Below are positions 56,427 to 64,000 of a DNA stretch of 64,000 nt, one piece after another. The notes under the pieces were generated by a model. That model saw only the letters and a program-made list of their open reading frames with translations, did not search any database and was not told the origin of the DNA. A program made the translations under genes and the position numbers. Location: positions 1 through 64,000 of the forward strand of contig NZ_JADKPT010000008.1 of NCBI RefSeq assembly GCF_015351595.1, in the 5' to 3' direction. The number at the start of each line of letters is the position of its first letter. Position 1 is the stretch's first letter. Source of the DNA: Flavobacterium sp. LC2016-12 (GTDB taxonomy: Bacteria; Bacteroidota; Bacteroidia; Flavobacteriales; Flavobacteriaceae).

Positions 56427-56458
56427 GAAAAAAACCTGCGAATCTTACGATTTGCAGG
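56427..56458 (-). terminator. Terminator of tRNA-Tyr
   Basis: A 10-bp stem CCTGCGAATC / GATTTGCAGG (one G-T pair) with loop TTAC is followed by seven T's on the minus strand. It is about 70 bp downstream of the tRNA 3' end. Confidence 0.8.
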
Positions 56459-56529
56459 CTTTACCACGTTTTTTGAGGCTTTTTGAAAAGATTGAAAACT
56501 TTAAGTTTTTCGCCTTTTTGGCCTTTCCG

Positions 56530-56610
56530 TGGGGAGAGCAGGATTCGAACCTGCGAAGTTCACACAGCAGATTTACAGTCTGCCCTCGTTGGCCGCTTGA
56601 GTATCTCCCC
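56530..56610 (-). tRNA. tRNA-Tyr (anticodon GTA)
   Basis: On the minus strand the acceptor stem GGGGAGA pairs with TCTCCCC, followed by the discriminator A. The anticodon arm is GCAGA-CTGTAAA-TCTGC with the anticodon GTA (complement at 56574-56576). A long variable arm, as expected for bacterial tRNA-Tyr, and a T-arm with GGTTCGAATCC are present. The 3' CCA is not encoded. It is followed by its own terminator. Confidence 0.95.
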
Positions 56611-57183
56611 GATCTCAGCATTGATGCGCTTTGTTGTTCTAAGCGGTTGCAAATATATAAACGTTTTTGATGTTTACAAACTAAAATCGCACTTAATTTT
56701 AAGTTATTTTTCAATTAATTTTTAAGTTGTTGGTATTGAATAAAATAAAAAAGTCTCAATTAGAGATTTTTTTTTGATTCAAACGGAATGTTCTCCTTAT
56801 TTGTCGAAAAGGAGGACTGTTTTTGCTCATAATTTACGAATTCATAAGTCTCAAATTAGTGTTTTTTTCCTGATGTATCCCGTACAAAAATTACCAGAAA
56901 TTAATTCAATTTGAAATTTAGTAGTAATTTGTTCTTCTAAAAAATATAGATTCTAAAAATGCACGTCCAGATTAAACAATCTTTTTTAATAGTGATTTCT
57001 TTGTGCTAGTTTGTTTATCTTGCTGTAGGCGGACGTTATTTAATCCTTTAGAGTGAATTTCTTTTAAGAAGTAACAACATTCATTTAAGTTGTTTTAATT
57101 AATTTACAATTCATAGGCAGGTATTAATAAAAACAAAAAAATCTCCACCAGGGAGATTTTTTTATTATGCTGAGTATATGTTC
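56611..57183. other. Intergenic spacer, 573 bp
   Basis: It holds the tRNA promoter region, a weak TCTC/GAGA hairpin near 56754-56770 with long T/A runs, and the terminator of the TlpA-like gene (57136-57162). No ORF is convincing. Confidence 0.5.
57136..57162 (-). terminator. Terminator of the TlpA-like gene
   Basis: The 11-bp arms AAAAAATCTCC and GGAGATTTTTT enclose the loop ACCAG, 22 bp past the stop codon that closes the thioredoxin domain at 57184. Its position supports reading 57184-58350 as one transcription unit. Confidence 0.85.
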
Positions 57184-58350
57184 TTATTTGGCTAAAAGCT
57201 CTAAAATTTTCGCTCTTAATTCAGGACCTCTTAAGTCCTGAGCAACTACTTTTCCTGATGCATCAAGAATAAAAGTTGCCGGTATTGATTGAACTCCATA
57301 TTGTGCAGCAATTGGTTCGTCCCAAAATTTTAGGTTCGAAACATGTGTCCAGGTTAAACCATCTTTTTTGATTGCTTCTTTCCACTTGCCAGCTTCTTTG
57401 TCTAAAGAAACTCCAATTATATTTAATCCTTTAGCGTGTAATTCTTTATAAATAGCTACAACATTCGGATTTTCTTTTCTGCATGGTCCACACCATGAAG
57501 CCCAAAAATCAACAATAGTTACTTTTCCTAAGCTTTCCTTAAGTGAAACTACTTTGCCTTCAGGATTTGGAGCAGAAAAGTCTGATCTTCATTTAGCGCT
57601 GCCAACTGGAGGAGCTGTTGCACCAACCGCAGGCATTTTTGCTTGACCTATTTTAGATTTTGCTTCTTTTCCAGGAGTAGTATTTTTTAACGACTCATCT
57701 AATGAGTTGTATAAGCTTTCAATTTTCTTAGTATCTGCTGTAGGATCTTCAGACATTCCCTTAACGATCAATACAGAGATAAAAGATTTTGGGTGACTTT
57801 CAGCGTAAGCAACATATTTCTTTTTAGAATCTGCCTGAACTTCAGTTTGAATAGTCATGTATTGTTTCATCAAACCATTGATAGTTGCTGTATCTTGAGC
57901 TTGTTGAGCTTGTTGCATTTTCTGAGTGTTATTTTTCTGAAAATCGATTAATCTCTTTTGAGTTTTTTGTAGCTCATCATTAAATTTTACATACTCATCA
58001 TTGCTGTAAGTACCTGCAATTTTAGTTTTGTGAATACTGTCTTTATCAATTGCAACTGTAATTTCACCAGTTTCTAAGATGAAAGGAATTGGTCCATTTG
58101 CATCCTGAAGAATTAAAGTATGAAAAGCTGGTTCAGTTACTTTTCCTTTTATTTCAAATTTTTCGTTTTCAACTTTTACTGTATCAAGAGCAACATTCAT
58201 TTTTGTTGTTGGATCCTGTCCTTGAAGAATGATTGTTTTTCCGTTTGCGATTCCTTTTGCAGTTCCTGTAATAAGGTATTCTCCGTCTTTAACTTTGCTG
58301 CATGACATTATCGCAACTGAAGCGGTAAGTAAAAAAAATATTTTTTTCAT
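57184..58350 (-). pseudogene. TlpA-like thioredoxin lipoprotein, split by an in-frame TGA
   Basis: The gene encodes a lipoprotein (lipobox VAIMSC) with a DUF4369-like N-terminal domain (about 20-230) and a TlpA/ResA-type thioredoxin domain with FWASWCGPCRKENPN (CxxC near 286), GVSLDKEAGKWK and GVQSIPATFILDASGKVV. The frame is continuous over 389 codons except for one TGA at 57589-57591. The stop falls in the linker, in PVGSAK-stop-RSDFSAPNPEGK. Without about nine codons there, the reading would be the ordinary TAPDFSAPNPEGK linker, so the stop seems to come with a small in-frame insertion. No in-frame start precedes the thioredoxin domain. Either the gene is inactivated, giving a 253-aa lipoprotein without its redox domain, or the base calls here are wrong. 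The intact protein would be a periplasmic thiol-disulfide oxidoreductase. Confidence 0.8.
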
Positions 58351-58555
58351 TATAAAATTAATTAGTTAATTGATTTGTGCAACAAAAGTATCTAAAAATA
58401 TAAAACATAAAGAATTTTGTAACCTAAAATTTTGTTATAGTTTTTTTAGCTTCAACTGTCATGTTTTCAGGATGTTTACTGGATTTAATTGATTTAAAAC
58501 TCTTAATTTTATGCTTATTTAAACTCAAACTAAGCAATTTTCTGATTTTTAAGCA

Positions 58556-58586
58556 TAAAAAAAGCACTCTGTAGACAGAGTGCTTT
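58556..58586 (-). terminator. Terminator of the J/KTSC-domain gene
   Basis: The arms AAAGCACTCTG and CAGAGTGCTTT around a four-base loop are followed by seven T's on the minus strand, about 20 bp after the stop codon at 58608. Confidence 0.85.
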
Positions 58587-58607
58587 TAGGTGTATTTTAG
58601 CGTAAAA

Positions 58608-59048
58608 CTATTCTTGATTTGTTTTCTTTCTCCATGTGAAAGAGTTCAAAATGTGTCTTTTTGCGAATCTTCCAGGAGAATCAGCGTTAACCATTTTCAC
58701 GTAAGTTGCTTTAGGAACACTAATGTATTCGTAAACACTTCCATTAGAGAAATCGATAATTAAACGACCTTCAACAAATTTATAATCTGTAATTGAACAA
58801 GTTGAAATCGTTTCAGTATATTCTGGTAAATTTGCTTTAATCGTTTCAGGATTAATACTTACCAAAAAGTGATAAGCCTCAATAATCGCTTTACTTTTTT
58901 CTTCGGCTGCTTTTAAACCAGCATCATCACCTTGAAATTTATCAGGATGAGCTTCTTTCATCGCATTACGATAAATGGTTTTCAAATCTTTTAACTCAGC
59001 AGTTTTGTCTACGTTTAGTAACTTGCGGTATTCAACTATTTTTTTCAT
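58608..59048 (-). CDS. J-domain plus KTSC-domain protein
   Basis: This is a cytosolic protein of 146 aa with two parts. Residues of about 1-70 are a J domain (YRNAMKEAHPDKFQGDD with the HPD tripeptide), which should stimulate an Hsp70 ATPase. Residues of about 85-140 are a KTSC domain (IIDFSNGSVYEYISVPKATY, then SPGRFAKRHIL), a short module of unknown role. The combination is typical of Bacteroidota. It stands alone and ends at a strong terminator. Confidence 0.88.
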   Translation of the reverse strand: MKKIVEYRKLLNVDKTAELKDLKTIYRNAMKEAHPDKFQGDDAGLKAAEEKSKAIIEAYHFLVSINPETIKANLPEYTETISTCSITDYKFVEGRLIIDFSNGSVYEYISVPKATYVKMVNADSPGRFAKRHILNSFTWRKKTNQE

Positions 59049-59284
59049 AAATAAAAGGTAACTTATTGTCTATTAGTTTGAAATGAGTGTTTTTTACTTC
59101 AAAACGACAAATTTTTTGCAAAGGTACACTTTTTTTTAACTTTTTAGTTTTAAGGCAAAAAATATTATGAAAATATGTAAAATGTTAGAAGTTAGATGTT
59201 AAACGTTAGAATGTTATGGTGAATTGATAAAGGATAATTCCGCAAGTGCGCAAAGTTTTTTTAATCATACAGTCTTTAGTAAAC

Positions 59285-59352
59285 CGCAAAGTTCGCAAAG
59301 CTATGGCTATAAGCTTTGCGAACTTTGTGTAAACCTTCGGGAACTTTGCGGT
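59285..59352. repeat. Palindromic REP-like element
   Basis: CGCAAAGTTCGCAAAGCT (59285-59302) and AGCTTTGCGAACTTTGTG (59312-59329) pair at 17 of 18 positions around a 9-base loop. A third copy of the half-site, GAACTTTGCGGT, follows at 59341-59352. Such CTTTGCG-type palindromes look like dispersed intergenic repeats known from flavobacterial genomes (from memory). Confidence 0.65.
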
Positions 59353-59383
59353 AAAATGTCAAAGCTGCTCTATTCTTATTTCA

Positions 59384-59407
59384 AACCTGAAACCTGAAAC
59401 CTGAAAC
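59384..59407. repeat. Tandem heptamer repeat, three copies
   Basis: Three exact copies of AACCTGA plus AAC lie just before the 3' end of the small minus-strand gene. A single AAACCTGAAAC word recurs near 60475-60485, ahead of the 77-aa protein gene. Confidence 0.7.
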
Positions 59408-59412
59408 AATTT

Positions 59413-59664
59413 TTATTTATTCTCCGATTTATGATTTGCCTTATCAAAGTTTTTAGATTTCTTTGGATATTTATCATAACTAATATCGCTTGGGTTCTCG
59501 ATTACAGATTTAATGGTAACCCAGTCTCCAAGATTAAAATTTGAATGTGCTATTTTGTAATCTAAAAGATATTCCCCACAAAAATAATTGTTGTTTTCAT
59601 CTTTTTCGATGATACCGGTATAAACTCCTTTTTGGGGCATTTTTTCTTGTGAATCCTTAGACAT
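59413..59664 (-). CDS. Small hydrophilic hypothetical protein, 83 aa
   Basis: The protein starts at MSKDSQEKMPQKGVYTG, which I prefer over the ATG 13 codons upstream because the added leader (LNFAASILNLKV) looks like non-coding sequence. It is a beta-rich, lysine-rich protein with NYFCGEYLLDYKIAHS and a charged tail. I do not recognise a family. It is divergent from the 179-aa gene; the spacer between starts is under 100 bp. Confidence 0.55.
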   Translation of the reverse strand: MSKDSQEKMPQKGVYTGIIEKDENNNYFCGEYLLDYKIAHSNFNLGDWVTIKSVIENPSDISYDKYPKKSKNFDKANHKSENK

Positions 59665-59739
59665 AACTTTTAAATTTAAAATTGATGCAGCAAAGTTAAG
59701 CATTTAATGTTTGTTTTAGGGAGTTCGCGACAATCTGAG

Positions 59740-59747
59740 TATATTTG
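59740..59747 (+). promoter_or_regulatory. -7 box abutting a start codon, possible leaderless transcript
   Basis: TATATTTG matches the TAnnTTTG consensus and ends only 3 bp before the ATG at 59751. The expected transcription start falls at or next to the ATG, which would give a leaderless mRNA. The TTTG at 59710-59713 is 26 bp away, too far to be a normal -33 element. Confidence 0.4.
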
Positions 59748-59750
59748 CAT

Positions 59751-60290
59751 ATGCAAAAAAACTTTAAGCCACATCCAAATTCATTTAAAAATACTTTTTG
59801 TGTTTTTCATGAAGTGCTTCCAGATGCAATTGAAGGCTTAAAAAAACAATTCGAAAGTAAAGCTGGAAGTACCTATTATTATAGTGAAGCGGGAATGTAC
59901 AGAGTTTCGAATCATTGGGGAAGATTAGCCAATAGTAAATGGCGTTTGATTGCAAGGGAACCGGAAACGCCTTCGAAAACAAAAATTGGTTTTGCCGCCT
60001 GGAGCGAATTCCATCCGGATAATGCCGAAGAAAAACTATATTATATTGAAGCTGATTTTGAAAAGAACACAGTACTCTATCAGCATAAAAATAATTTGGA
60101 CTATGATAAAAAAGCGATTCTGAGAACGAGTTTTGAAACAACAAAGCGGATCAAACAAATCAGAAACCTGCAGCAGCTGACTTCCTGGGCAAAACATTTT
60201 GATGAAGATATTGATATTTTGAGAGAAAGGATTATAACAGAATTGATTTATACCGAGAAAACTTTAGAAGAAATTAAAAGAGAAATATAA
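59751..60290 (+). CDS. Hypothetical protein, 179 aa
   Basis: I do not recognise this protein. It is soluble, rich in aromatic and charged residues (YYYSEAGMYRVSNHWGRLAN; FAAWSEFHPDNAEEKLYYIE) with a helical charged C-terminus. The start is the ATG at 59751; the frame open to 59745 begins with TTG inside a promoter-like box. Its stop overlaps the next start (TAATG), so it is translationally coupled to the 52-aa gene downstream. Confidence 0.65.
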   Translation: MQKNFKPHPNSFKNTFCVFHEVLPDAIEGLKKQFESKAGSTYYYSEAGMYRVSNHWGRLANSKWRLIAREPETPSKTKIGFAAWSEFHPDNAEEKLYYIEADFEKNTVLYQHKNNLDYDKKAILRTSFETTKRIKQIRNLQQLTSWAKHFDEDIDILRERIITELIYTEKTLEEIKREI

Positions 60291-60448
60291 TGGGACGCAA
60301 CAACGAAAAGAACATCAAAGCACACAATGACAAATTGCACAAAGCCCAGAATAAAAAGAAACAGGCTGAAGTTGCACGCAAGGAAAAGCTGAAAGAAATT
60401 GTAAAAAAGTTTAACGAAGATAATAAGAGTAAAGAGTTTAAGTTGTAA
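60290..60448 (+). CDS. Very small lysine-rich protein, 52 aa
   Basis: An ATG at 60290 overlaps the stop of the preceding gene by one base (TAATG) and opens a frame of 52 codons reading MGRNNEKNIKAHNDKLHKAQ onward. It is strongly basic, with many Lys, Asn and Ala residues and no hydrophobic stretch, and predicts as one long helix. The coupling to the upstream gene is the main evidence that it is real. Function unknown; nucleic-acid binding is a guess from charge. Confidence 0.55.
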   Translation: MGRNNEKNIKAHNDKLHKAQNKKKQAEVARKEKLKEIVKKFNEDNKSKEFKL

Positions 60449-60495
60449 ACAAACTAAAAAAAAACTTAAAACTTTAAACCTGAAACAAACAAAAT

Positions 60496-60729
60496 ATGAA
60501 TAGTAAATTCGACGATTTAAAAGTAAGTGTGCAGGAAATAATTGATTTGATCGCTGCAAAACAAGACAGAGAAGCCAACAACAAATTACTTGATGTAAGT
60601 GATGTTTTAGATGAAATGCTGGATCATGCTGAAGAAGATGAAGAATTAAGAGAAATCAGCAGATATCAGGTTTTATTGAATCAGTTGCATGTGAAGATAA
60701 ATGGAGAAGAAGCAGTTGATGGAGAATAA
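60496..60729 (+). CDS. Small acidic hypothetical protein, 77 aa
   Basis: This is a helical acidic protein (VSDVLDEMLDHAEEDEELREI) without signal peptide or known domain. It follows the lysine-rich protein by 47 bp and overlaps the start of the SEC-C protein gene, so these belong to one plus-strand unit. No function can be assigned. Confidence 0.65.
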   Translation: MNSKFDDLKVSVQEIIDLIAAKQDREANNKLLDVSDVLDEMLDHAEEDEELREISRYQVLLNQLHVKINGEEAVDGE

Positions 60730-61099
60730 AAAGTGTTTTTGCGATACTGGTTTATGGTTTGATGATTGTTGTGGATTATATCTTCAAAAAAATCAGAAAG
60801 CATCAACTGCATTGGCTTTAATGCGTTCAAGATATTCGGCTTATGCAACTCATAATGCCGATTATCTTATGCAAACAACTCATATTTCAGAAAGAGCTTA
60901 TTATTCAAAAGCTGAAATTTTAAAATGGGCGACTTCAAATAAATGGCAAAAATTAGAGATTTTAAGTTCTTCAGATGAAACAGTGGAGTTTAAAGCCTAT
61001 TTTATGGATTTAAATAGTAAACCTCAAATTCATTATGAATTTTCTACATTCAAATTTGAAAAGGGTTCCTGGTATTATGTTGACGGAAAGTTTGAATAA
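60719..61099 (+). CDS. YchJ-like SEC-C motif protein (UPF0225)
   Basis: This is a protein of 126 aa in the YchJ family. The N-terminal SEC-C zinc motif is CFCDTGLWFDDCCGLYL, and the body shows TALALMRSRYSAYATHNADYLMQTTH, the family block, with a cystatin/NTF2-like fold to follow. I start at the ATG at 60719 (MENKKCFCD), which overlaps the upstream gene by 11 bp; an ATG six codons earlier is possible. Function unknown, zinc binding expected. Confidence 0.85.
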   Translation: MENKKCFCDTGLWFDDCCGLYLQKNQKASTALALMRSRYSAYATHNADYLMQTTHISERAYYSKAEILKWATSNKWQKLEILSSSDETVEFKAYFMDLNSKPQIHYEFSTFKFEKGSWYYVDGKFE

Positions 61100-61205
61100 T
61101 TGACAGAATTTGTCTCGATTTCAACTGCTTTCACCTCGATATTTTAACTAAAAATTAATAAACGTTTCTTTTTTCGTAATTCTAAAAAGCTGTAATTTTA
61201 GAACT

Positions 61206-62324
61206 ATGAAAAACGAATTTAAAAAAGGTTTTTATTTTAAGTCGTACGAAGCCCCATTTCAGTCTCCGTTTGAAAAACTTTTTGGTATTTTCAAAGAGCT
61301 TATCACCCATACTTCGGGCGATTTTGATGAAGCTGTAGACTGGCTTCGGGAACTAGATAAGGAATATAAACTGACGGACGAGAACTACACGATCGATGAT
61401 TTTATTGAAGATTTAAAAAAGAAAGGTTACATAAAAGACGAAGCTAAACCTGATGGCACAGCTGGTTTTGGAATTACTGCTAAAACAGAACGCGCCATCA
61501 GACAACAAGCCTTAGATCAGATTTTTGGTAACTTAAAGCGCTCCGGAAACGGAAATCATAAAACGAAACATGCCGGAAACGGAGATGAACATACTGGCGA
61601 ATTCCGTGAATTTAATTTTGGAGATGGTTTAGAGCGAATCGCTTTAACTGAAAGTTTGCGTAACGCACAAATCAATAATGGTGTAGAAAGTTTCATGCTG
61701 ACCGAAAATGATTTGGTTGTCGAAGAAACGCAATACAAAGCTCAAATGAGTACGGTTTTGATGATTGACATCAGTCACAGTATGATTTTGTACGGTGAAG
61801 ACCGAATTACGCCTGCGAAAAAAGTGGCAATGGCGTTGGCGGAATTAATCACAACACGTTATCCTAAAGACACGCTTGATATTTTAGTTTTCGGAAATGA
61901 TGCCTGGACGATTCCTATTAAGGATTTGCCTTATTTGCAAGTTGGGCCATATCACACCAATACGGTTGCTGGGCTTCAATTGGCAATGGATATTTTGCGA
62001 AGAAAACGAAATACCAACAAACAGATTTTTATGATTACCGATGGAAAACCAAGCTGCGTTCGTGAACGCGACGGGTCCTATTATATGAACAGTAACGGAC
62101 TTGACGAATACATCGTGGACAAATGTTATACCCAGGCACAGCAAGCCAGAAAATTACACATTCCGATTACGACTTTTATGATTGCAAATGATCCGTATTT
62201 ACAGCGTTTTGTGAATCATTTTACAGAAGCCAATCAGGGAAAAGCATTTTATACCGGATTGAAAGGTTTGGGCGAAATGATTTTTGAAGATTATGAAACG
62301 AATAGGAAAAAACGCGTTCGCTAA
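61206..62324 (+). CDS. VWA-domain protein paired with MoxR-type ATPase
   Basis: This is a cytosolic protein of 372 aa. The C-terminal half (about 175-360) is a von Willebrand A domain with the MIDAS start STVLMIDISHSMILYGEDR (DxSxS), then RKRNTNKQIFMITDGKPS. The N-terminal part is charged and poorly conserved. Such proteins work with the AAA+ partner, encoded 121 bp downstream, in metal insertion or complex maturation; the target here is unknown. Confidence 0.85.
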   Translation: MKNEFKKGFYFKSYEAPFQSPFEKLFGIFKELITHTSGDFDEAVDWLRELDKEYKLTDENYTIDDFIEDLKKKGYIKDEAKPDGTAGFGITAKTERAIRQQALDQIFGNLKRSGNGNHKTKHAGNGDEHTGEFREFNFGDGLERIALTESLRNAQINNGVESFMLTENDLVVEETQYKAQMSTVLMIDISHSMILYGEDRITPAKKVAMALAELITTRYPKDTLDILVFGNDAWTIPIKDLPYLQVGPYHTNTVAGLQLAMDILRRKRNTNKQIFMITDGKPSCVRERDGSYYMNSNGLDEYIVDKCYTQAQQARKLHIPITTFMIANDPYLQRFVNHFTEANQGKAFYTGLKGLGEMIFEDYETNRKKRVR

Positions 62325-62332
62325 TTTTAGGT

Positions 62333-62364
62333 TCTAAGATACTAAGATTTTAAGGTGCTAAGAT
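62333..62364. repeat. Tandem degenerate octamer, four copies
   Basis: Four adjoining 8-bp units TCTAAGAT, ACTAAGAT, TTTAAGGT and GCTAAGAT lie between the VWA and ATPase genes. They are followed by GTAGAGACGCACAGC, a word that looks like a fragment of another dispersed flavobacterial intergenic repeat. Confidence 0.6.
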
Positions 62365-62445
62365 TTACATACAACGAATATCGTAGAGACGCACAGCTAT
62401 GCATTTTTACAAAATACTAAAAAACAATAACTGATATTTCATAAA

Positions 62446-63909
62446 ATGGAAATAAATACTATAAAAACACTCGGTCAATTAAAGGCTGCAGGATATAAGA
62501 GCATTAGCATTAAAGATGAATTGCGAAATAATCTTCGTGAGAAAATCAAATCGGGAACACCTGTTTTTGAAGGTGTTCATGGTTTTGAAAATACGGTGAT
62601 TCCGGAATTGGAACGCGCTATTTTATCGCGTCACAACATCAATTTATTAGGACTTCGAGGTCAGGCTAAAACCAGATTGGCTCGTAAAATGATCGAATTA
62701 CTAGATGAATATATTCCGTTTGTTACAGGGTCTGAAATTAATGACGATCCGTTAAACCCAATTTCGCGTTTTGCAAAAGATTTAATTACTGAAAAAGGAG
62801 ATGAAACTCCAGTTTCATGGTTACACAGAAGCGAACGTTTCTTCGAAAAATTGGCTACACCAGATGTAACAGTTGCCGATTTAATTGGAGACGTTGATCC
62901 GATAAAAGCAGCAAATTTGAAATTATCTTATGCAGATGATCGCGTAATTCACTTTGGAATGATTCCGAGAGCGAATCGTTCTATTTTTGTAATCAACGAA
63001 TTACCCGATTTACAAGCTAGAATTCAGGTAGCATTATTTAATATTTTGCAGGAAGGCGATATTCAAATTAGAGGTTTTAAATTGAGAATGCCGTTGGATA
63101 TGCAGTTTGTGTTTACAGCAAATCCGGAAGATTATACCAATAGAGGAAGTATTGTAACGCCTCTTAAAGACAGAATCGGTTCTCAAATCTTGACACATTA
63201 TCCGGAGAGCGTTGCCATCGCCAGAACAATCACAGAACAAGAAGCTAAATTAGACGACACACAAAGTGAAATCGTTTATGTACCAAGTTTGGCGAAAGAT
63301 ATTTTAGAGCAAATTAGTTTTGAAGCGCGTGATAGCGAATACATTGATAATAAGAGCGGTGTAAGTGCGAGGATGAGTATTACGGCTTACGAGAATTTAA
63401 TCAGTACAGCAGAACGCCGTGCCTTAAAAGCCGGAGTTGATCACACCATTTTACGTCTGTCTGATTTCATCGGAATTATCCCGGCAATTACTGGAAAAGT
63501 AGAATTAGTTTATGAAGGAGAGCAGGAGGGAGCAGCTGCGGTGGCCCAGAATTTAATAGGATCTGCTATCCGAACTTTGTTTTCTGATTTTTTTCCGAAA
63601 ATTGAAAAATTAGAAAAACCAGGCGAAAAAACACCATACTCAGATTTAATAGAATGGTTTTTTGCAGAAAGTGGTTTTGAATTATTAGACGATGCTTCAG
63701 ATGCTGAATATAAAAGTATCTTGGATGAAGTAACACCGTTAGAGACTTTATTGAAGAAATATCAGCCTCAGTTAGATAAAAAAGACCAATATTTCATGAA
63801 AGAATTTATATTATGGGCTTTGGTTGAATATAAAAAACTAAGCAAAGATCGTTTTGCGCAAGGACATCAGTTTAAAGATATGTACGGAAGTTATATAAGT
63901 AAATTATAA
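62446..63909 (+). CDS. MoxR/magnesium-chelatase-like AAA+ ATPase
   Basis: This is an AAA+ ATPase of 487 aa in the ChlI/MoxR group. Walker A is NLLGLRGQAKTRLARK near residue 65, Walker B is IFVINELPDLQARIQ near 185, and the helix-2 insert EGDIQIRGFKLRMPLDMQFV is present, then the sensor-1 asparagine in VFTANPEDYTNRGS. It very likely remodels a client together with the VWA protein encoded just upstream. It is cytosolic and followed by a strong terminator. Confidence 0.87.
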   Translation: MEINTIKTLGQLKAAGYKSISIKDELRNNLREKIKSGTPVFEGVHGFENTVIPELERAILSRHNINLLGLRGQAKTRLARKMIELLDEYIPFVTGSEINDDPLNPISRFAKDLITEKGDETPVSWLHRSERFFEKLATPDVTVADLIGDVDPIKAANLKLSYADDRVIHFGMIPRANRSIFVINELPDLQARIQVALFNILQEGDIQIRGFKLRMPLDMQFVFTANPEDYTNRGSIVTPLKDRIGSQILTHYPESVAIARTITEQEAKLDDTQSEIVYVPSLAKDILEQISFEARDSEYIDNKSGVSARMSITAYENLISTAERRALKAGVDHTILRLSDFIGIIPAITGKVELVYEGEQEGAAAVAQNLIGSAIRTLFSDFFPKIEKLEKPGEKTPYSDLIEWFFAESGFELLDDASDAEYKSILDEVTPLETLLKKYQPQLDKKDQYFMKEFILWALVEYKKLSKDRFAQGHQFKDMYGSYISKL

Positions 63910-63951
63910 GTTGTGAATTGTTAATTATGAATTATAACTTTGCGTAGAAAT

Positions 63952-63987
63952 AAACCCGATAGCTTTTGAAAAGCTGTCGGGTTTTTT
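63952..63987 (+). terminator. Terminator of the ATPase gene
   Basis: The stem AACCCGATAGCT / AGCTGTCGGGTT (one G-T pair) is followed by a T-run, about 45 bp after the stop codon at 63909. Confidence 0.85.
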
Positions 63988-64000
63988 ATTTATTGAAAAT

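Larger units (their letters stand above)
59049..59412. other. Repeat-rich intergenic spacer, 364 bp
   Basis: The spacer holds three distinct repeats: degenerate heptads GTTAGAA-GTTAGAT-GTTAAAC-GTTAGAAT-GTTATGG (59184-59219), a long inverted repeat (59285-59329) with a further half-copy to 59352, and three copies of AACCTGA (59384-59404). No gene is present. Confidence 0.7.

Noticed and set aside
56445..56725. Several frames overlapping the tRNA-Tyr gene on both strands
   Set aside because: They translate the tRNA and its terminator; the structured RNA explains the sequence.
59285..59408. CRISPR-like array
   Set aside because: The repeats are 7-18 bp, differ from each other and have no unique spacers of constant length.

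Overview
The window is about 64 kb of AT-rich chromosomal DNA from a Bacteroidota bacterium, most likely a Flavobacterium or a close relative. The evidence is: SusC/SusD-type outer-membrane pairs, a hybrid two-component (HTCS) regulator, GLPGLI and T9SS sorting-domain proteins, lipoproteins with acidic residues right after the lipobox cysteine, very weak Shine-Dalgarno signals, and promoter boxes of the TAnnTTTG type used by this phylum. No IS element, prophage, CRISPR array or rRNA operon was seen. One tRNA gene (Tyr, GTA) is present. All identifications come from reading motifs; no database search was run.

Layout. 1-8.8 kb: a partial ORF leaving the left edge, a Tat-exported metallophosphatase, a YheT-like hydrolase, a siderophore-type TonB receptor with a clear promoter, two small membrane proteins, a PAP2 phosphatase and an XRE regulator. 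8.8-13.4 kb: a lone HNH nuclease resembling BstXI-type restriction enzymes, flanked by long AT-rich spacers, then an MFS transporter and an exported Ppx/GppA-like protein. 13.6-16.3 kb: a secreted beta-helix protein, a roadblock-like protein and a 1 kb gene-poor stretch with an orphan terminator. 16.3-23.7 kb: a stress/detoxification block on the minus strand (glyoxalase-fold dioxygenase, cupin, carboxylesterase, GNAT protein, YoaK-like membrane protein, Dps, DoxX, YtcJ amidohydrolase, alpha/beta hydrolase). Its two transcription units carry the same palindrome (TTAATCTAGATTAA type) at exactly the same distance from the predicted -7 box, so they look like one regulon.

24.1-25.9 kb: an MscS channel. 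26-41.4 kb: a polysaccharide utilisation locus on the minus strand (GH3, HTCS regulator, SusC, SusD, TIG-domain glycan binder, GH10, GH16). It probably senses, imports and degrades a beta-glucan or xylan. 42-50.4 kb: a giant T9SS-secreted nuclease and a GLPGLI/TonB-receptor-like pair. 50.8-56.2 kb: a tightly packed seven-gene biosynthetic operon (FAD oxidoreductase, methyltransferase, type III polyketide synthase, dehydratase, ketosynthase, acyl carrier protein, phosphopantetheinyl transferase). It looks like a self-contained route to a methylated, oxidised alkyl-phenol, -quinone or -pyrone lipid and is the best candidate here for a little-described system.

56.4-64 kb: tRNA-Tyr, a TlpA-like thioredoxin lipoprotein gene broken by an in-frame TGA, a J/KTSC-domain protein, several small conserved-looking proteins (one possibly leaderless), a SEC-C (YchJ) protein, and a VWA / MoxR-type AAA+ pair. 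Short tandem and palindromic repeats are concentrated in this last part.
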